Shown: one piece after another, positions 9,219 through 10,240 of the stretch | Numbering within the stretch: position 1 is the stretch's first letter | How the letters are laid out: the number at the start of each line of letters is the position of its first letter | Assembly: GCA_011503125.2 (NCBI GenBank) | Contig: WWBZ02000081.1 | Span: 1-10,240, forward strand | Direction: 5' to 3' | DNA: 10,240 bases | DNA from: Botryosphaeria dothidea | Taxonomy: Eukaryota > Ascomycota > Dothideomycetes > Botryosphaeriales > Botryosphaeriaceae | Translations under genes and position numbers: made by a program | The notes under the pieces: model-generated | Told to the model about the DNA's origin: nothing | What the model saw: the letters and a program-made list of their open reading frames with translations, nothing else | Databases searched by the model: none

Positions 9219-10240
9219 TACCCTATTAAAAGTACATTTCATCCAGAATAGACCAATGCAACAATATTCAATGGATTCTGGTGAAGAAATCGGCAGGTAG
9301 TAGTAGTGTGTGTGAAAATTGAAATCTTGCTCTGCTCTATTCTAGTCTAACATCTGCTTTGGGCTCCTGGCGTTGGACATCAGTTCCTACTCGCGTGCTA
9401 GCAAAGGTCTGGACACGATGAGGTCGCGGCGCGGATACGTCATGATGTTCGTTGAGAGAACGCCTGGCCCATGCAGACCACGCGCTTTAGTCCCCATCCG
9501 CATGACGTAACCCCAGCCTTTCCTGCTTGATCGCTTCCAACTCCACATGCCATTGCAAGAGAATCGTCAGCAGCCCTCACCGCTGGTGCCACAGCCGACC
9601 ATTTAGGCATCCTCTCATGAGTTGTCGGCTCATGATGACGACTTCATACCGATCCCTACGAAAAAGCTCCACTGAACCGCCCGTCTGCAATACGAAACAG
9701 TAAAGGGAAGGAACAATCATCCAAATGCCAAGATGCGTGAATTACCGGCGCAGTGGTGAGCCCCTCTATGACAATGACAAAGGGCTCGGCCATGCACCAC
9801 GCATACACGACCGAGCCCACAGGTTTCCACTGGCAGCCTTCCCATCAATCATCAAACACGTTTTCGATTCTATTCTTGGCTACTTGTAACCCCCACAAAG
9901 ATCGTCATGCATGCATATCATTGCTCCTTCTCTGTCCAAGCGACGAATCGGCTTCATTCTTACGTTAGGCCAGGGTCTTCATACATGGTACTGCAAATCA
10001 GCACCTTGCGCGCCAATCATTGCATGGTCAATATACCACCGGAATTTTGCAAAAGCATTGTACAGGTCGGATCTGATTCATAGCATTCATAATGAAACAT
10101 CACGAGTCAGCCTTCTGCTTGGTGCATGCTAGCAATTAACAGAGACCTTAAACTTAGTGCTGCATTTCCGCATAGTAAGATTTATTTACTCCCCTGTCTT
10201 CCCGTGAAATGCCAGCAACATACAACTCGGGAAGACGCAG
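9219..10240. other. Downstream region without a confident gene
   Basis: This 1.02-kb stretch follows the WC-2-like stop. The first part should hold its 3'UTR and polyadenylation site, with a TATTAAAAG string just after the stop at about 9223. The last 400 bases are AT-richer and contain a short ATGCATGCAT palindrome at about 9907. No tRNA, repeat or conserved protein is visible. The only structured possibility is a weak minus-strand multi-exon candidate at 9387-9793, listed separately. Plus-strand open stretches of about 70 codons show no motif. Confidence 0.55.
9387..9793 (-). CDS. Weak candidate: small three-exon gene of unknown function
   Basis: On the minus strand an ATG at 9793-9791 opens a 16-codon exon (MAEPFVIVIEGLTTAP) that ends exactly at a GTAATT donor at 9745. 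An acceptor at 9685 (TTGCAG) leads to a 104-nt exon (starting TGGSVELFRRDRYEVV). A GTGAGG donor at 9580 and an acceptor AG at 9542-9541 then lead in phase to WKRSSRKGWGYVMRMGT and ITMTYPRR-like sequence (read as NIMTYPRRDLIVSR), stopping at TAG 9389-9387. The total is 101 residues. In favour, the two donors and the phases are consistent. Against, the second intron would be only 40 nt, branch sites are poor, open stretches this short arise by chance, and I recognise no family. Confidence 0.22.

Noticed and set aside
9753..10132. Two plus-strand open frames of about 70 codons
   Set aside because: No motif, short, overlapping each other, and in an AT-rich region without coding character.
1..10240. 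CRISPR array, insertion sequence, prophage or bacterial operon
   Set aside because: No direct repeat series, terminal inverted repeats or transposase motifs. Introns and gene families are those of a filamentous fungus.

Overview
The window reads as nuclear DNA of a filamentous ascomycete (Pezizomycotina). The evidence is short GT-AG introns (49 to 73 nt), a TOR-complex raptor homologue, a microsomal-type cytochrome P450, a GAF-type hybrid histidine kinase of the kind expanded in filamentous fungi, and a PAS plus GATA-finger protein of the White Collar-2 class. Lineage below subphylum cannot be set from the sequence.

Layout. Positions 2 to about 1875 (+) hold the middle of a raptor/Kog1 gene that enters from the left edge. 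It is joined directly, at about 1875-1885, to the last third of a P450 gene (to 2383). No raptor C-terminus and no P450 N-terminus lie in the window. Positions 2384-3425 are a non-coding convergent gap. Positions 3426-7063 (-) hold a complete hybrid histidine kinase (GAF, HisKA, HATPase, receiver). Positions 7064-8019 are a divergent promoter region shared with a WC-2-like gene at 8020-9218 (+). Positions 9219-10240 show no confident gene, though a weak three-exon minus-strand candidate of 101 residues can be drawn at 9387-9793.

Every recognisable gene is broken by single-base frameshifts. I count about 21 over roughly 7.2 kb of coding sequence. Most are one extra base, several of them in short homopolymers. 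On both sides of each break the peptide keeps family-conserved residues, including all kinase boxes and the GATA finger. This fits uncorrected sequencing or assembly error better than old pseudogene decay, but the sequence alone cannot prove it. The raptor/P450 join may be an assembly chimera or a real rearrangement.

Biology. A two-component sensor kinase is transcribed head-to-head with a photoreceptor-complex transcription factor. The space between them holds GATC(G/A)-type motifs like White Collar binding sites and TGACG/CGTCA half-sites of the bZIP type. Co-regulation of stress or light sensing with light-responsive transcription is a reasonable inference, not a demonstrated fact.
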